Positions 25,259 to 33,847 of a DNA stretch of 64,000 nt are shown here, piece after piece. The stretch covers positions 434,001 through 498,000 of the forward strand of contig NZ_CP121660.1 of assembly GCF_029714365.1 (NCBI RefSeq), given 5' to 3'. The first letter of the stretch is position 1. Every line of letters starts with the position of its first letter. The notes beneath the pieces were generated by a model. The model searched no databases and was not told the DNA's origin. It saw only the letters and a program-made list of their open reading frames with translations. A program made the translations under genes and the position numbers. This stretch comes from Sinorhizobium terangae (GTDB lineage Bacteria > Pseudomonadota > Alphaproteobacteria > Rhizobiales > Rhizobiaceae).

Positions 25259-25655
25259 CGCGGCTTCCCCCTCCTTGATCACCAAATCGTCCACCGAAAA
25301 AACTATGCGCGCAACGGCCGGTTTCAAGTCCTCAGCGGCCACACCGCCTGCACGAAATACTGATACCGTATGGCACGGGAACGAAGGGCAGAACGGCCCT
25401 ACAGCGCCGTGCGTCCTTTAGGACGCACAAAGGACGCTGTACTCTTTGATTCCACGCATCGTGCTTTTCCGAAAATCGGGTCCGATTTTCGGGCCGATGC
25501 GCTAGACGAGCGTGTCCCGCGAATTCGATTGATGATAAACCGGATCGAGCAGAATGGCGTCGGGTTATGATATTTTATTAGGCATCTGCTATGCAGGATA
25601 GGGTGTAGGCTAACCGCCTCCTGGTTATCGTCGCAATGGGAAAGGCCGGGTCTTC
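25259..25655. other. 397-bp divergent intergenic region containing a RIME-like repeat
   Basis: Between the secreted-protein gene (minus) and the MscS gene (plus). It contains the 105-bp repeat at 25400-25504, followed by an AT-rich stretch near 25565-25590 (gatattttattaggcatc) that may carry the channel promoter. No gene was found. Confidence 0.5.
25400..25504. repeat. Intact 105-bp RIME-like mosaic element
   Basis: The element has two palindromic modules. The first (25400-25441) runs tacagcg...cgctgta and encloses the arms gtgcgtcc/ggacgcac. The second encloses cgaaaatcgg (25470-25479) and its complement (25482-25491) inside gcatcg...cgatgc. Length and two-palindrome structure fit the Rhizobium-specific intergenic mosaic elements (RIME). 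The copy at 11081-12237 is the same element split by an IS. Confidence 0.8.
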
Positions 25656-27773
25656 ATGCATGCAGCTTCACGTCATTGCAGGAACGGCGTGGTTCTCGCC
25701 TTCTTCGTCCTGTCTTTCCAGTTGATTTTTGCGCTCACCGGCCCTCTGGCCGCGCAAGAACCGGCGGCCGCGCCGCCGCCGGCCAAGGTACAGCAACTGA
25801 TCGAATTGCTCGACGATCCGGAGGTTCGCCAATGGCTGACGTCCAAGCAGATGGCTCAGCCAGCGGCCCTGGCCCCGACCACCGGGCTTGCCTCCCAATG
25901 GGTTGCGGAAATCAGGAAGCACCTGGGCGGCATGCGGGACGCGGTACCACGCATGGCTCCCGAATGGCGGGCCGCGAAGGATCGCATCGCCGGCGACATG
26001 CAGAGCCAGGGAACGATGCCCATTCTGCGGGGGTTCGCCTTGCTGCTGCTCGTCGGCTATGGCGTCGAATATTTGCTGCGATATTTCCTGCGTCGCAATG
26101 CTGAGCGCAATGCTGCCCAATACGGAGGTGGCCTTGGTGCCTTCATAGGCATCGCACCTCTCGTCGCCTTTGCCATCGCCGCGATCGCTACTTTCGTGCT
26201 TTCCGGTTGGCCGCCCCGACTGGAGGCCGCGATCGCGCCGCTGCTCATCGCCTGGATCGGCGCGCGCCTGCTGATTGCCGTCGCATCGGCCATTTTCAAG
26301 CCGGCGGCCGAGGCCGCCCCGACGCCGGATGCGGAAGGGCAAGATGCGACACTTGCCCCGGGCGCCGCCAGGTTCTGGTTCAATCGATCGGTGCTGTTCA
26401 TCTGCGCACTTGCCTTTGTGTGGGCGGTTACCGACCTGATGCAGGCCCTCTCGGTTGCGGAAGACGTCCGCAAACTTGTTGCCGCAATAATCGGACTTGC
26501 CATTCTCGGCTTGGCGATCGACACGACACTTCGCCGGCCTGTTCAGCCCATGACGGCGGCGCGCCGGATGTTCCGCAATGCGATGTTTATCGCCTTCCTG
26601 GTCCTGCTCTGGCTCCTTTGGGTCGCCGATATGAAGGTCCTGTTCTGGATCGGTATCTATGTTCTCGGCTTGCCGCCGCTCTTGCGCTTTACCAGCGCGA
26701 CGACGAGGGCGATGCTCGACGCCTCGGCAACCGACGGCATGCGCGTGCTGCGCAATGTGTTGATAGAACGAGGCGCCCGGCTGGTGATCATCGGGCTGGC
26801 GGCCGCCTGGCTCGCTGTCGTCTTCCGTTTCAACGGAGCCGCCATGATGCATGATGATGTCTTCAACCGCATCTTCCGCGGCGTCCTTGCCGGGGTAGTC
26901 ATCCTGCTCGCGGCAGATCTCATCTGGCAACTGGCGAAGGAGTTCATCAATCTGCGCATCAACCAGGCAAGTGTCGACGTCGCGGACCCGGTACGGCTTG
27001 CGCGTAACACGCGTCTGCGCACGTTGCTGCCGATCCTGCGCAATTTCCTCGCAGTCTCCATCGCGGTGGTCGCCGTTTTGATGGTTCTTTCCGGACTTGG
27101 CGTTGCGATCGGGCCGCTGATTGCCGGTGCCGGGGTCTTCGGGGTCGCACTCGGCTTCGGCTCTCAGAGCCTGGTCAAGGACGTCATCAGCGGCGTGTTC
27201 TACATGATGGACGACGCGTTCCGGATCGGGGAATACATCCAGAGCGGCAGCTATATGGGGACGGTCGAATCCTTCAGCATCCGCTCGGTCAAGCTGCGCC
27301 ACCACCGCGGACCGGTGTTCACCGTACCGTTCGGCTCGCTTGGCGCGGTCCAGAACATGAGCCGCGACTGGGTGATCGACAAGTTCAAGATCAACGTTTC
27401 CTACGACACCGATGTCGGCAAGGTGAAAAAGGTGGTGAAGGGTGTCGGGGCCGCGCTGCTCGAGGATCCAGAGCTGGCGCCGCTGATCATTGAGACGGTG
27501 AAGATGAAGGGCGTGGAGCAGTTCGGCGATTACGGCGTGACGCTCAGCTTTGCGATGAAAACCAAGCCGGGAAACCAGACCCAGGTGCGGCGACGGGCGC
27601 AGGCCTTGATCAAGGAAGCCTTCAAGACGAACGGCATCTCGTTTGCCTCGCCGACGGTGCAGGTCGCGGGCGACGAAGCGCAATCGACGACGGCCGCGGC
27701 CGCCGCGACACGCGACGCAATCGCCAAGAAGAACGCTGCCTTGGCGCAGGGCGGTGAAGCAGCGGCGGAATGA
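25656..27773 (+). CDS. Large MscS-type mechanosensitive channel protein
   Basis: A 705-residue protein. An N-terminal signal (about 1-36, ending PLAAQEP) is followed by a periplasmic helical part and roughly ten membrane segments between 125 and 500. The MscS pore helix and beta domain come next, with the pore-lining glycine/alanine pattern LSGLGVAIGPLIAGAGVFGVALGFG preceding SLVKDVISGVFYMMDDAFRIGEYI. The cytoplasmic alpha/beta domain ends near 640, and the C-terminus is alanine-rich. The layout matches the extended YbiO/YbdG-like channels that release solutes on hypo-osmotic shock. It stands alone on the plus strand; no functional link to the polysaccharide genes is visible beyond proximity. 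Confidence 0.9.
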   Translation: MHAASRHCRNGVVLAFFVLSFQLIFALTGPLAAQEPAAAPPPAKVQQLIELLDDPEVRQWLTSKQMAQPAALAPTTGLASQWVAEIRKHLGGMRDAVPRMAPEWRAAKDRIAGDMQSQGTMPILRGFALLLLVGYGVEYLLRYFLRRNAERNAAQYGGGLGAFIGIAPLVAFAIAAIATFVLSGWPPRLEAAIAPLLIAWIGARLLIAVASAIFKPAAEAAPTPDAEGQDATLAPGAARFWFNRSVLFICALAFVWAVTDLMQALSVAEDVRKLVAAIIGLAILGLAIDTTLRRPVQPMTAARRMFRNAMFIAFLVLLWLLWVADMKVLFWIGIYVLGLPPLLRFTSATTRAMLDASATDGMRVLRNVLIERGARLVIIGLAAAWLAVVFRFNGAAMMHDDVFNRIFRGVLAGVVILLAADLIWQLAKEFINLRINQASVDVADPVRLARNTRLRTLLPILRNFLAVSIAVVAVLMVLSGLGVAIGPLIAGAGVFGVALGFGSQSLVKDVISGVFYMMDDAFRIGEYIQSGSYMGTVESFSIRSVKLRHHRGPVFTVPFGSLGAVQNMSRDWVIDKFKINVSYDTDVGKVKKVVKGVGAALLEDPELAPLIIETVKMKGVEQFGDYGVTLSFAMKTKPGNQTQVRRRAQALIKEAFKTNGISFASPTVQVAGDEAQSTTAAAAATRDAIAKKNAALAQGGEAAAE

Positions 27774-27906
27774 ACTCGAGAACGCGCAACGAGAGCCGCT
27801 GCATGCGCGTCAGGGTCTGCCGGCGCGTGGGTAATGCCGGCTACCGGCAGCCCTCGCTCCGGCCCATGTTGACATCCGATCGTGAAGGCGGGATAGCTCG
27901 CTTCGA

Positions 27907-29004
27907 ATGAAGATCGCTTTTTACGCGCCTTTGAAATCGCCCGATCATCCCGTCCCCTCCGGCGACAGGCAGATGGCGCGCCTGCTGATCGAGGCGCTGC
28001 GGCTGGGCGGCCATGACATCGGCATCGCCTCGCAACTGCGCAGCTTTTCGCGCGAGGCATCTGACGAAGTACTTTCATCGCTCCGGGCGCAAGCCGATCT
28101 GGAGTTTCACCGGCTTCGACGCCTCTGGCATGCCAAAGGACCACCCGACGCGTGGTTCTGCTACCACCCTTACTACAAGGCGCCGGACCTCATCGGTCCC
28201 CGCATCTCCGCGGAATTCTCCATTCCCTACATTACCGCCGAAAGCTCGTACTCCTACCGCCGCAACGTGGGCGCCAGGAAGCCGGCCCAGGATGAGGTTG
28301 CGGCTGGCGCCAGGCAAGCCGCCGTCAATATCTGTTTTACGCACCGCGACCGCGAAGGCTTGGAAGAGGCCATACCGGGTGTCCGATATGCCATGCTTGC
28401 GCCGTTCATAGACGTAGCGCCATTCCGCAAATCACGACAATCCGAGGTCGATATCTGCCGGCTGCTGGCAGTGGCGATGATGCGGCCGGGCGACAAGATG
28501 GAGAGCTACCGGATGCTCGCAAAGGCTCTGGCACTCGTAATCGATCTGCCCTGGAGACTGTCTATCGTTGGTGATGGCCCCGCCCGGGCGGACGTGCACG
28601 AGGCTTTCTCCGGGCTTCCGGCCGAGAGGCTGGATTGGCTCGGCGAGCAGGAACCCGGGGCGATCGCCGGGATTCTTGCGCGCGGCGATCTCTACGTCTG
28701 GCCGGGCTGCGGGGAGGCCTACGGCCTCTCCTATCTGGAGGCCGAGGCGACCGGCCTGCCGGTCGTCGCGCAAAGAACGGCCGGCGTTCCGGAAGTCGTC
28801 ATGGACGGAGAGACGGGACTGTTGACGGAGGCGGGTGATATCGACCAGTTCGCAGCGGCGATCCGGCGGCTGATCAGCGACAGGAGCCTGCGTGCCAAGT
28901 TCGGGACCAACGCGCGCCGCTTCGTTGTCGAGCAACGCTCGTTGGAGGCCGCGGCAACGCGCCTCGGCGAGATCTTCAAGGGTTTCGTGGAGAAGGCGCC
29001 ATGA
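27907..29004 (+). CDS. Family 4 glycosyltransferase
   Basis: A 365-residue GT-B protein with N-terminal KIAFYAPLKSPDHPVPSGDRQ, central LSIVGDGPARADV and the E-x7-E motif in WPGCGEAYGLSYLEAEATGLP. It differs from the two GT4s of the 12-24 kb cluster. Its ATGA overlap with the next gene shows that the glycosyltransferase and polysaccharide deacetylase form a coupled pair. This is the first gene of the second polysaccharide region. The sugar specificity is unknown. Confidence 0.85.
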   Translation: MKIAFYAPLKSPDHPVPSGDRQMARLLIEALRLGGHDIGIASQLRSFSREASDEVLSSLRAQADLEFHRLRRLWHAKGPPDAWFCYHPYYKAPDLIGPRISAEFSIPYITAESSYSYRRNVGARKPAQDEVAAGARQAAVNICFTHRDREGLEEAIPGVRYAMLAPFIDVAPFRKSRQSEVDICRLLAVAMMRPGDKMESYRMLAKALALVIDLPWRLSIVGDGPARADVHEAFSGLPAERLDWLGEQEPGAIAGILARGDLYVWPGCGEAYGLSYLEAEATGLPVVAQRTAGVPEVVMDGETGLLTEAGDIDQFAAAIRRLISDRSLRAKFGTNARRFVVEQRSLEAAATRLGEIFKGFVEKAP

Positions 29005-29813
29005 TGGAGACGTCGATTTGGCAGCCGATGATCGACAGGTTCGATCGCTTGAAGGCGGCCGGACGGCGCGTCGATTTCTGGTTGCGCGACGACGATGCCG
29101 TCGAGCCGACGCCGGCGCTCGACCGGCTTATCGATTTGGCGGATCGTTTTTCCGTGCCGATCACCTTGGCGGTCATCCCGGGGCACACGGGCGGCGAGCT
29201 TTCGCATTACCTTGCCCGGCATGATGATATCGGCATTGCCGTTCACGGCTGGACGCACCAAAACCATGCGACGCCGCTGGAAAAGCGGCAGGAGCTTGGC
29301 GGCCACCGTCCGCGAGAGATCGTTCTCGACGAGCTGGGCAGGGGGTACTCCCATCTCAAGGCACTCCATCCGTCCTCTTTCGTCCCGCTTCTCGTTCCGC
29401 CATGGAACCGGATCGATCCAGGGCTTATCGAGGGGCTGCCGGGCATCGGCTTCATGGCCCTTTCGGTCTTCGGTCCCGAAAGGAAGGGCCGGAGCAACCC
29501 GGATGGTGCAAAGACGATGAAGAGCGGTTCGATCGCATCCGCTTTTCCCCGGGATGGCCTGAGCCTCATCAACACCCACGTGGATGTGATGGATTGGCAT
29601 GGAACGCGCGGCTGTCGGGATCACCGGGAAATCATTCAGGACATTATACGTCGCCTGGACGAGATGAACGTCGACGAGGAGGCGGTGGGTATTCTCACGC
29701 ACCATCTCGTCCATGACGAGAGCGTATGGGAATTCCTGTCGCGACTGTTCGAGCTGACCGCCGTGCACCCCGCCTGCCGCTGGCGCCGGGTAAGCGACCT
29801 CATAGCTCGATGA
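29001..29813 (+). CDS. Polysaccharide deacetylase-like protein (NodB-homology type)
   Basis: A 270-residue protein with the acidic metal cluster WLRDDDA (residues 27-33) and the histidines of HGWTHQNH (82-89), placed like the Asp and H-x3-H ligands of carbohydrate esterase family 4. There is no signal peptide, so it would act in the cytoplasm on a nucleotide- or lipid-linked sugar. The start codon overlaps the stop of the GT4 gene (ATGATGG). Its last 14 bases overlap the end of the convergent MBL gene. Confidence 0.82.
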   Translation: MMETSIWQPMIDRFDRLKAAGRRVDFWLRDDDAVEPTPALDRLIDLADRFSVPITLAVIPGHTGGELSHYLARHDDIGIAVHGWTHQNHATPLEKRQELGGHRPREIVLDELGRGYSHLKALHPSSFVPLLVPPWNRIDPGLIEGLPGIGFMALSVFGPERKGRSNPDGAKTMKSGSIASAFPRDGLSLINTHVDVMDWHGTRGCRDHREIIQDIIRRLDEMNVDEEAVGILTHHLVHDESVWEFLSRLFELTAVHPACRWRRVSDLIAR

Positions 29814-30630
29814 TCTGGCGGTCCCGGGCCGCGAAGGCGCCGTCGAAAAAGGCCTGCACTTCCTCTTCCATCACCGCGAGCTCAAGATCCGTCCGTGATG
29901 GATCGTGGTGGAACATGGCCAGGCGCCGCACGCCGGCCGCTTGCGCCAGCTTGGCGCCGTGCATGCCGGTCGAGTGTCCGTAGCCTCGAAAGGCCGACAT
30001 CTCCGATTCAAGATAGGTGCAGTCGTAGACCATGAGGTCGGCGCCGGCGATGAACTCGAGGATTGCCGGATCGAGAATCCCGGCCTCGTGTTCGGTGTCG
30101 TAGATCAAGGCGACGGCACGGCCGCCCCAGTCGATCCTGTAGCCCACGCAACCCCCGGGGTGATTGAGACTCATCGTGCGGATGGTAACCCCTTTGCGGG
30201 GCGCGAGCGTGTCTCCCGGGCGGAAATCGACACAATCCATGCTCGACTGACAAATGTCGGTATCGACCGGGAACCATGGCGGCCGCATGAACTCGCCCAC
30301 CATTCGCTTGGTGCTCATCCTGCCGTAAAGATGGCCGGACCAGAAACGCACGGCGGTGCTGCAATTGTAGATCGGCTTGAAATAGGGGAGGCCGATGATG
30401 TGATCGTAGTGACTGTGCGTGAAGAACAGGTCGTACGCCGATATGCCCTCCGACGTGAGCGCCACCCCGGCTTCACGCAACCCCGAGCCGGCGTCGAAGA
30501 GCAGGACTTCGCTGCCGCAACGAACTTCGATGCAGGGTGTATTGCCTCCATAGCGTAGAAATTGTTCGCCGGATACCGGCAAACTGCCTCGCACTCCCCA
30601 GAACCGCACTCGAAAGGTGTTTTCCTGCAT
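29800..30630 (-). CDS. Metallo-beta-lactamase-fold hydrolase
   Basis: A 276-residue MBL-fold enzyme (Lactamase_B_2 type). It has the zinc motif THSHYDH at residues 71-77, the SLNHPGGCVGYRI segment, the bridging Asp in LIYDTEHE and a late His in MFHHDPS. Relatives include tRNase Z-like and cyclic-nucleotide phosphodiesterase-like hydrolases, so the substrate cannot be named from sequence. Its position beside cyclase-like and cyclic-nucleotide-binding genes makes a phosphodiesterase role attractive but unproven. It overlaps the convergent deacetylase gene by 14 bp, and its promoter lies in the 255-bp region shared with the DUF3095 gene. Confidence 0.82.
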   Translation of the reverse strand: MQENTFRVRFWGVRGSLPVSGEQFLRYGGNTPCIEVRCGSEVLLFDAGSGLREAGVALTSEGISAYDLFFTHSHYDHIIGLPYFKPIYNCSTAVRFWSGHLYGRMSTKRMVGEFMRPPWFPVDTDICQSSMDCVDFRPGDTLAPRKGVTIRTMSLNHPGGCVGYRIDWGGRAVALIYDTEHEAGILDPAILEFIAGADLMVYDCTYLESEMSAFRGYGHSTGMHGAKLAQAAGVRRLAMFHHDPSRTDLELAVMEEEVQAFFDGAFAARDRQIIEL

Positions 30631-30885
30631 TCCCGTTTTTGCTTCGTCCTGCTCGCCTCGGCACTTTTGCCTGCGTGCACTTCCTTAGACAAGCACAGAT
30701 CATAAGGGTCCTGCAACGGCATAAGGTCCAATTAGATTGTAGGGGTTGCTTTATTTCTAAGTCGTCTCCTCTAAAGCCTGTTTTGAAACTTTGTCTTCCG
30801 ATCTAACGTATTTAGAGCGAAGCGAAAAAGAATAAAGCGATTCCCGAGCGCATAGGGCTAAAGTCGAAAAAGGTTGGACGCAGTC

Positions 30886-32049
30886 ATGGCGCAAGTAGGT
30901 GAAATGCAGTTCTACGGAGGCCTTCCTCTTTTCGAGGCATTCGAGGGGGTTGCCGACGAGGCGAACTACCGGCCCTTGCCCGATGGATGGATGTTGGCGG
31001 TCGCTGACATCGTCGATTCGACCGGCGCCATTGGGGAGGGGCGTTACAAGAGCGTCAATATGGCGGGCGCAAGCGTCATATCGGCGCTGATGAATGCGCT
31101 CGACGAAAGAAACCTGCCCTTCGTCTTCGGAGGTGACGGGGCGCTTGCCGCAATACCGGCGTCAATGGCGCCCAAGGCGCGTGCAGCATTGGCCGCTGCG
31201 AAGACCTGGGTCGCGGAAGAGCTTGGCCTCGAACTGCGGGCGGCACTTGTTCCGGTTGCCGATATCCGCGCCAGCGGGCGCGACATGCGGGTGGCGCGCT
31301 TCAAGGCGAGCGAGGAGGTCTCCTACGCCATGTTTTCCGGCGGCGGCGCCAGCTGGGCAGAGGCCGAAATGAAAGCCGGGCGCTACCAGATCGAGGCCGC
31401 GCCGACCGGAAGCAGACCGGATCTGACCGGGCTATCCTGCCGCTGGAATCCGATTGTTTCCCGCCATGGGGCAATCGTCTCGATCATTGCCATTCCGGGT
31501 CTGCGCGGCAATGGTCCGGAGTTCCAGGCACTTGTTGGCGACATCGTGGCATTGGCCGAAGGCGAGGAACGCGGCGGGCATCCCGTGCCGGAGAACGGTC
31601 CCGAGCCTCGGCTCTCCATGCAAGGGGTCGCTTTCGAGTCGCGCGCCGTGGCGCGGAAAGGGCGACGTCTTCTAGCCTGGTCGTGGATCACCTTGCAGAG
31701 CCTGATGCTCTTCGTGTGCTTCAAGTTGGGGTGGAACATCGGTACGTTCGACACCATGCAATACAGGCGCGATCTCGTCAGAAACTCCGACTTCCGAAAG
31801 TTCGACGACGGGCTGAAGATGACGATCGATATCGGCGTCGAGCGGCTCAGCCAGATCGAGGAAAGGCTGAAGAGAGCGGCCGAGGCCGGCGTCTCCAGCT
31901 ACGGCTTGCATCAACAGGATTCCGCGCTGATGACCTGTATCGTACCGGCGGCCATGAGCCGCGATCACGTGCATTTCATCGACGGGGCCGCCGGGGGCTA
32001 CGCCATGGCGGCGAAGAACCTCAAGGCGGCGCTCGCTCCAGTCGGCTAG
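30886..32049 (+). CDS. DUF3095-family protein with cyclase-like N-terminal domain
   Basis: A 387-residue protein from ATG 30886; a TTG four codons earlier lies too close to the AAAAAGG sequence. Residues 36-90 resemble the class III nucleotide cyclase core: AVADIVDSTGAI supplies an Asp at 41 like the first metal ligand, and FGGDGALAAIP supplies Asp84 like the second. The later Asn-x3-Arg transition-state motif of true cyclases is not preserved (FSGGGASWAEAEMKAGR), so activity is doubtful. The C-terminal 150 residues, including a hydrophobic stretch near 265-290, are specific to the DUF3095 family. Function is unknown; a cyclase, a pseudo-cyclase or a nucleotide sensor are possible. Confidence 0.75.
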   Translation: MAQVGEMQFYGGLPLFEAFEGVADEANYRPLPDGWMLAVADIVDSTGAIGEGRYKSVNMAGASVISALMNALDERNLPFVFGGDGALAAIPASMAPKARAALAAAKTWVAEELGLELRAALVPVADIRASGRDMRVARFKASEEVSYAMFSGGGASWAEAEMKAGRYQIEAAPTGSRPDLTGLSCRWNPIVSRHGAIVSIIAIPGLRGNGPEFQALVGDIVALAEGEERGGHPVPENGPEPRLSMQGVAFESRAVARKGRRLLAWSWITLQSLMLFVCFKLGWNIGTFDTMQYRRDLVRNSDFRKFDDGLKMTIDIGVERLSQIEERLKRAAEAGVSSYGLHQQDSALMTCIVPAAMSRDHVHFIDGAAGGYAMAAKNLKAALAPVG

Positions 32050-32094
32050 ATCGCAATGATTTCGGTCGAATCGATCCGAAATCATTGCGATCTA
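32047..32094. terminator. Perfect 19-bp hairpin between convergent genes
   Basis: The arms tagatcgcaatgatttcgg (32047-32065) and their exact complement (32076-32094) flank a 10-base loop. It begins with the stop codon of the DUF3095 gene and ends 25 bp before the stop of the UDP-sugar dehydrogenase gene. It is well placed for a bidirectional terminator, although there is no long T-run on either side. Confidence 0.6.
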
Positions 32095-32119
32095 AAGGCG
32101 CGAATGCTCGCAAGGAACG

Positions 32120-33457
32120 TCAGGCCTTGACCACGTGGTCCGCAACAATGCCGAGACGTGCAAAGACGTTGCGCGTATCGACGATCAGCGGTGCCCAATC
32201 GGCCAGCGCCTTGTAGTCGATGCCGTCATGGTCCGTTGCGATAAGCACGGCATCGAACCGGCGCACGCTCTCCTCGTCGAAGGGGATCGATCGACGGCCC
32301 TTCAAGGGGAGATGCTCGCGGGTCGAAGGGATCTCGTCGACATGCGGATCGTAGAAGGCGGCGTTGCCGCCGCGCTCCTCGATGATCTCGATCAGCCTGA
32401 GCGAGGGGCTTTCGCGAATGTCCGGTACGTTCTTCTTGTAGGCGAGACCGACGACGAGAACGTTGGAGCGGCTGAGCGCCTTGCCCTGCCGCCTGTCGAG
32501 CGCCTCGGCTAACCGGCCGACGACATGGCGCGGCATCGCCGAATTGATCTCGCCGGCGAGTTCGATGAAACGGGTCGGCAGTTCGTATTCGCGGGACTTC
32601 CAGGTGAGGTAGAACGGGTCGATCGGGATGCAATGTCCGCCGAGTCCCGGTCCCGGGTAGAAAGGCATATAGCCGAACGGCTTCGTCTTGGCCGCTTCGA
32701 TGACTTCCCAGATGTCGATCCCCATGGCCTCGTAGACGACCTTGAGCTCGTTGACGAGGGCGATGTTGACAGCGCGGAAGATGTTCTCGGTAAGCTTCAC
32801 CGCTTCGGCCGTGGCGTTCGAGGAGACCGGTACGACGGTCTTGACCACGGCGCCATAGAACTGCTGCATCAGCGCCGCCGCCAGCGGACCGTCGCCGGCC
32901 ACGATCTTCGGGATGCTCGCGGTTTCAAAGGCGCGGTTGCCCGGGTCTTCGCGCTCCGGCGAGAAACCGAGGAAGAAGTCCTCGCCGGACTTCAGCCCCG
33001 CTTCTTCGAGGATCGAACGGACGATGCCGTCGGTGGTGCCGGGATAAGTGGTCGACTCGAGAACCACGAGCTGGCCCGGCCTCAGTGTTGCGGCGATCGA
33101 GCGTGCCGTTCCTTCAACGAAAGAGAGGTCGGGGTCGCGGTGCTTGGTCAATGGCGTCGGCACGCAGATGACGATCACGTCGCACAGGCCAAGATCAGTG
33201 AAATCGGTCGTCGAACGGAAGCGGCCCGCGCGGATCTCACGGCCAAGCGCCTCATCCGTGACCGCCTCGATATAGGAGCGGCCGCTGTCGAGGGCGATGA
33301 TCTTTGCGGGATCGATGTCGAACCCCGTCACCGGAAAACCGGAGCGTGCCACCGCGACGGCAAGCGGCAGACCGACATAGCCAAGGCCGATGATACCAAT
33401 CCGTGCCTGGCGCGCGGAGATCGATTCAAGCAACCTGTCGTGATGAAGGGCGGTCAA
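32120..33457 (-). CDS. UDP-sugar 6-dehydrogenase (WbpA/TviB/WecC-like)
   Basis: A 445-residue nucleotide-sugar dehydrogenase. It has the NAD motif GLGYVG at 24-29, VPTPLTKHRDPD, the central family motif in VKLTENIFRAVNIALVNEL, catalytic Cys276 in GPGLGGHCIPIDPFY and a C-terminal UDP-binding domain (VLVVGLAYKKNVPDIRESPS). The GLGGHCIPIDP and KKNVPDIRESP forms are typical of the UDP-N-acetylhexosamine branch (WbpA/WecC) rather than UDP-glucose dehydrogenase, so the product is probably a UDP-(N-acetyl)hexuronic acid. It implies that the polymer of this region contains a uronic acid, consistent with the lyase gene nearby. It is convergent with the DUF3095 gene across the hairpin. Confidence 0.9.
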   Translation of the reverse strand: MTALHHDRLLESISARQARIGIIGLGYVGLPLAVAVARSGFPVTGFDIDPAKIIALDSGRSYIEAVTDEALGREIRAGRFRSTTDFTDLGLCDVIVICVPTPLTKHRDPDLSFVEGTARSIAATLRPGQLVVLESTTYPGTTDGIVRSILEEAGLKSGEDFFLGFSPEREDPGNRAFETASIPKIVAGDGPLAAALMQQFYGAVVKTVVPVSSNATAEAVKLTENIFRAVNIALVNELKVVYEAMGIDIWEVIEAAKTKPFGYMPFYPGPGLGGHCIPIDPFYLTWKSREYELPTRFIELAGEINSAMPRHVVGRLAEALDRRQGKALSRSNVLVVGLAYKKNVPDIRESPSLRLIEIIEERGGNAAFYDPHVDEIPSTREHLPLKGRRSIPFDEESVRRFDAVLIATDHDGIDYKALADWAPLIVDTRNVFARLGIVADHVVKA

Positions 33458-33847
33458 GATAGGGTTCCATCTGTCAGGGGCAGGGCGGGCGAATGCTACG
33501 ATCCCGATTGCCGGAAAATGTCGCCGTTTTGTTGGCGAGAAAGGCGTCGCAAGTCAAGCGCAGGCCCGCGCGTCGTATGCCGCCCCAACAATTGCAGGGT
33601 GCAATTCAACGGCCGACCTGGCGTACATTCGACGTGTGATTAAAAATTTCGAACGTCTCTGGAAATCGGGCTCGCCCGTAAATATCTCGGAGCAAGAAGA
33701 CGCTGCGATAGAATCGCCGCAACTACTGCCGCCAGGCGCGGCAGACGCCGTTCGTTACAACGGGCATCACAGGTGGACGCGGCCTTGATTGCAAGGTCCG
33801 CGCGATAGCCGTCGGTGTTGACCGTCATGCCGATGATGAGGAATGCC
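33458..33847. other. 390-bp divergent intergenic region
   Basis: It lies between the UDP-sugar dehydrogenase (minus) and the nucleotide cyclase (plus) and should hold both promoters. A short AT-rich segment (gattaaaaatttcgaa, about 33637-33652) is the only compositional feature seen. No gene or clear operator was recognised. Confidence 0.35.

Noticed and set aside
25668..27683. 671-codon open frame on the minus strand
   Set aside because: It is antisense to the MscS gene, rich in Arg/Gln/Glu/His as expected for a GC-rich shadow frame, and has no motif.
32525..33643. 372-codon open frame on the plus strand
   Set aside because: Antisense to the UDP-sugar dehydrogenase gene, whose motifs are all intact.
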